From Archilochus colubris (lineage: Eukaryota > Chordata > Aves > Apodiformes > Trochilidae), in NCBI GenBank assembly GCA_023079485.1, contig CM041084.1, forward strand, positions 135,438,792-135,502,791: a stretch of DNA of 64,000 bases. The letters run 5' to 3'. The notes under the pieces were generated by a model, which worked only from the letters and a program-made list of their open reading frames with translations, did not search any database and was not told where the DNA came from. Below are positions 59,975 to 64,000 of the stretch, in pieces; position 1 is the first letter of the stretch; the number at the start of each line of letters is the position of its first letter. The translations under genes and the position numbers were made by a program.

Positions 59975-61480
59975 AGGCAACAGATGGGCTACACCTGTCT
60001 CAAAGCAGGGAGCAGATCCTGGCACAAGAGCTAGCAGGGCTCATTTAGAGACCTTTAAACTACTGTTGGAGAGAGAAGGGCGCAAAACTGGGTTTGCTAG
60101 AACTAATCTGAGGGCAGCAAAAAAATATTTGAGGAGCGGTTTTCTAGCAAGGACTTTCAGTCTGCTGTTTCAGTTTAGATGTGGAATGGGGATCCGTGCA
60201 GGAACAAAGATGCCAGGGTTATTGATGAGTTAGATGCCATGGAAATGAGAAGAGTAAGGCAGAAATCAGAACTTCTCACAAAAAGGTGGTGGGACCATGA
60301 ATCTCCATCACATGAATGCATGCAGCATAGGCAAAAAAGAGGAAGATCTGGAAGCCATTGTGCAGCAGGAAAACTATGATATTATCACCATCACAGAACC
60401 ATGGCTGGGCAACTCATATGGCTGGAGTGCTGCAATCAGTGGGTAGAAGCTCTTTGGAAGAGAGGCAATGAAAGAGATGAAGTGGGGTGGCCCTGTATAT
60501 TAAGATGTATAATGAATTCCTAGAACTTAATGACAATGAGAGTAGGATTGAGAGTTTATGGATAATAATCAGGAGGAAGGCAAGCAAACCAGAGTTAGGA
60601 GTCTGTTATAGAACACCCAACCAGGATAAAAAGACAGATAAAATCTGTTTAGTTGTGGCTTAGAACAGTGTACTCTTCTCTGAGTGAAAAACTGGCTGAA
60701 TGTTCAAAGAGTTGTGTTGAATGGAGTTATTGGTCACAAGTGGTGTTCTCCAGGGCTCACTACTGGAGTCAGTTCTCCTTAATATCTTTATCAGTGATCT
60801 GGATGAGGGGATCGAGTGCACTGTCAGTAAGTTTGCAGATGACACCAAATTGTGTTGGGAGTGTTCTTCTTGAGGGTAAGAAGGCTCTGCAGGGGAATTT
60901 TGACAATCTGGATTGATGGTCTGAGGCCATTGTACGAGGTTCAACAAATCCAAGTGTTGTGTCCTGCACTTGGGCCACAACAACCCCATGCAATGCTACA
61001 GGTCTGGGGAAAAGTGCATGGAAAGCTGCCCAGTAGAGAAAGATCTGAGACTGTTGATTGAAACCTGTATGAATATGAGCCAGCAGTGTGTCCAGGTAAC
61101 CAAGAAGGCCAACAGCATCCTGGCTTGTATCAGAAATAGTGTGGCCAGTGGGACTAGGGAAATGTTTTTCCCCCTGTACTTGGCACTGATGGGGCTGCAC
61201 CTTGAATACTGTGTTCATTTTTAGGCCCCTCACTAGAAGAAAGATATTGAGGTCTTTGGACTGAGTCCAAAGAAGGGCAACAAAGCAGGTGAAGGGTCTG
61301 GAGAACAAATCCTCTGGGGAGCAGCTGGGGGAACTGGATTTGTTAGTCTGGAGAAAGAATCATAGAATCACAGAAGGCTGAGGGGAGACCTTATTGCTCT
61401 CTGTAACTGTCTGAAAGGAGGTATTAGTGAGCTGAGGTGCACTAGGGTGGAATTCTAGCTGTGTCAAAGTCCTTAATTCC
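59975..61480 (+). mobile_element. CR1 LINE with EN and RT remnants
   Basis: The longest CR1 copy here. 59,975-60,330 resembles the segment leading into ORF2 (GGCACAAGAGCTAGCAGGGC, then CCTTTAAACTA). At 60,351-60,403 the frame reads EAIVQQENYDIITITEPW, the start of the CR1 APE-type endonuclease with its conserved Glu. This continues to GVCYRTPNQD near 60,620. The sequence then jumps to the late RT region: FADDTKL at 60,832-60,852 has both catalytic aspartates, followed by SQQCVQVTKKANSILACIRN (61,081 on). Much of the endonuclease and the early RT are therefore deleted. It ends near 61,480 without 3' UTR or octamer tail, and frames are broken. Confidence 0.88.
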
Positions 61481-61484
61481 CTGC

Positions 61485-63265
61485 CATAATGATGGTGATG
61501 GTCAGAATTCAGTAAATGTAACAAAGCTCTAAAAATCCTCCTCAGGAATGTGTTGACTTCTTGTCATTGGATCTAAAAGAATGGATTAAGTGTTTCATAA
61601 GTTCTAAATCTATACAGTCTCTATATAATAAAATCTTCTACCAGGGGCAGGTGGAAAGACTGGATAATCACAGATTCCCACCGGACCTGTGGTTCTTCAT
61701 TCCTTTGTGCATGCAAATTAATGTGAACAAAACTGGTCATTTTTTGATTTCCAGTTTTACTAATTTATGTAGTTAACAGTTTTCACATCCATAGTATTAT
61801 TTGCAGTTAAATGCATCTGGATTTATTTTTCTAGAATTTTTGTAAATACATCTAATTGTTAGTTAAAGACAGTGTGTGATTCAGTACTTGCAAGCAATTC
61901 AAAGGTGGAAGTTGCTATTTACTTATATGGATATTTAATTGCTCAAACATAAATTAAGAAGCAGTAGTCTATTATTTCAATGAACAATGCTATTCATAGA
62001 GGTCAGAAAGAGAGATTTTTTTTCACATTGCACTGTGAGAAGCTTTGAGGATTACATGTATATTATATAGTATTTACTAAATTCAAAATTTAGGTTTTAA
62101 TTTTAACACTGCAAAGAGTCTGAAGTTTAATTCTAGGAAAGATTCAGATGATGCTCTGTGTTCTAACTGCACCATATGGTCTAAATGCTGAGTATTTTAT
62201 AAACATGCCTGAGATAGCTCTAAATTAGGTCATGGCTAAAACAGCAAAATCAAAATAAAATTTGGGTCAAAAGGACTTGCTCATCCTTTATGTGTTACAC
62301 AGAAATTATTCAATGCATAAATCATTATACCATTCTAATTTGTGAATAATGTTTTTGTTATTAAAATTTCATATGTTGAGTAAAACCTCAGTGTTCCATC
62401 ATTATCAAGTTATGCTTTACACAAAAAATGTCCTACTTAGAAAAATATATTATGTAGGCATAAGTATTAAATCCATAGTTAATAGGTCCTTAAGGTTTTT
62501 CAAGATCTTTCAGTTGAAACTGGATTAAAATTCCCATGTTCTGCAGCTCACTGACTAAATTCATTCTCTTCATCTGCTGTTATTAGATCTCACTGGGTAG
62601 TCAAGTTTTCTGCAATGTTGTCTATTTAATCCAGAATAGTCATATATCACGTTATACATATGCAATAGTTATTAGCATTGTAAAACATGTTAATTTCTTT
62701 CCTCAGAACCTCTTAATCTTTTGATGAAAATCACCAGTATGATACAATATTAATGGATCACTGCACACCCAGAGATTTGGGACAATCAACTGCAGAGGAC
62801 TCCAAACATTTAAAAAATGTGTCTGAATTAAGATCAATTTCTTAAGAAAGCTTGTCTTAAAATGTTTTAGAGTGGCTTAGCTTAAAGGTGGTATTCAGCT
62901 CATCATCTGTAATGGTTAGATTATCTAAAGTCTACCTATCTAATGAGATCATATGCCTGTGACTGAAGGAAGGAAAAAGATGCTGTTGTGAGAAATATTT
63001 TTTTCCTCAAAAAGAGTATCTAAAGCTGAATCAACACAGACCAGGGCATTATCCAATGTATCTGGCTGTGTTGGTTCCCTCATACTCCCCCTAGGGGATA
63101 TACTGGTTTTATCCACATACCCAGATAAACATTTTCACATTTTTGTGAGGAAAGGCAACCTAGACTGTGCCTGACATGGCCAAGGAGCTGTGGGGTGCTA
63201 ATGAAATACTGTTTAAAAAAACTGAGGCATACTTGGATAGCTATAGTAAGCTGTTTTCTGTAGGT
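61485..63265. other. No gene seen
   Basis: AT-rich DNA between two CR1 copies. No exon recognised. Confidence 0.5.
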
Positions 63266-63269
63266 TTTC

Positions 63270-64000
63270 AGCTCTTTCTATACTTCCATTGCATCCTGAC
63301 AAATTCTGAGTAAAGTGGAATGATCACATCTTTAACATCTTTAGTAATTCTCATGCAGACACAACCCGAGATACATTTTTGCCTCCTTTGTTGCAGCAGC
63401 ACATGTTCAGCTTGTTGTCCTCTAGGACCTAAGGCTGTTACCTTAGCAACACAGATCCTATCCTGTACTGGGCTCTTCATTTATTCCTTCTGAGGTGCTG
63501 GGCCTTGCGTTTGTCTTTGTTAACCTTCATACAGTCCTTGCTAGCTCATTCTTTCGGCCTGCTTAGGTCTCTGTAAAACATTTCTCCCTTCTGACATGTC
63601 CACCTCTCCACCCACTTTGGAGTCCATCAGCAAACTTGGCAAGAATACTTTCAAACCCATCATCCAGATCATTTATGAGAATGTTGAACAGTGTGAGAAT
63701 CACTAGTGATCCCTAGTGGACCCCCTTGTGGCAGGGTGACAGTGTGAGTAAAAACCATTGGTCACCACCCTCTGAGTGTGACTTGTAATCCAATTTCCCA
63801 ACCACCTCAAAAGACCACACCTGCAAGCCATAGCTTACCAGTTTGTCCAGGAGAAGGCTGTGGGAAATGGTGTTACATGCTTTGCTTAACTCCAGGTAAA
63901 CAACATCTACTGCTCTCCTTATGTTGACAGAAAATGTTACTTCGTTGTAGAAAGCAATCAGGCTACACTGGTAAAGACAGAAGCAAGACTTTGGTGAGAC
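63270..64000 (-). mobile_element. CR1 LINE, ORF2 RT region, cut by window end
   Basis: The right part matches the complement of CR1 RT: GAACAGTGTGAGAATCACTA, AGTGGACCCCCTTGTGGCAG and GGAGAAGGCTGTGGGAAATG, then AACTCCAGGTAAACAACATC. The catalytic box (complement of about 63,622-63,645) reads FADG, so the second aspartate is lost. The left part includes a frame with KDVIIPLYSEFVR (63,268-63,480), the ORF2 C-terminal motif. The 5' part continues beyond the window. Confidence 0.82.

Overview
This window reads as an AT-rich, gene-poor stretch of a bird nuclear chromosome. The organism call rests on the repeats. At least fourteen CR1 LINE copies are present, several ending in the avian CR1 3' octamer (ATTCTATG/ATTCTGTG units). 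There are also several LTR fragments of types I recognise from bird genomes (ERVL-like ends and a second LTR family present twice). I could not run a repeat search, so family names come from recall of consensus features and are given at class level.

I find no host protein-coding exon, tRNA or rRNA that I can support. Long open frames fall into three groups: GC-rich frames in the CpG island, frames across microsatellites (pentamer, hexamer and tetramer arrays are open in several frames), and decayed CR1 ORF2 pieces. The only recognisable protein signals are CR1 endonuclease and reverse transcriptase remnants.

Layout. 1-3,470: GC-rich, with a mild CpG-rich patch at about 230-560 and a strong CpG island at about 2,680-3,470 carrying GC boxes, an E-box and a very good CTCF motif; a PBX/HOX-like dyad lies at 1,016-1,038. 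This is the most likely promoter or boundary element in the window. 3,430-4,060: a TG-rich, Z-DNA-prone block directly attached to the island. 4.1-10.2 kb: unique-looking AT-rich DNA interrupted by a long (CCCTT)n array. 10.2-23.6 kb: the repeat-dense part, with three kinds of LTR fragment, a two-piece CR1, a 580-bp (CTCTT)n array and a back-to-back CR1 pair. 23.6-45.5 kb: mostly unique AT-rich sequence with scattered CR1 pieces, a second copy of one LTR family (32.9-33.7 kb), a (CTTTTT)n array and an enhancer-like motif cluster near 29.8 kb. 45.5-47.7 kb: a second back-to-back CR1 pair. 47.7-55.4 kb: the longest stretch without recognisable repeats. 57.85-58.1 kb: (CCTT)n array. 59.9-61.5 kb: the most informative CR1, with endonuclease and FADD motifs but an internal deletion. 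63.27-64.0 kb: another antisense CR1 that runs off the window.

Nothing here amounts to a new gene system. The points most worth checking are the isolated CpG island with its CTCF site, the four long polypyrimidine arrays that all have the pyrimidines on the same strand, and the two LTR copies that both keep a TATA box.
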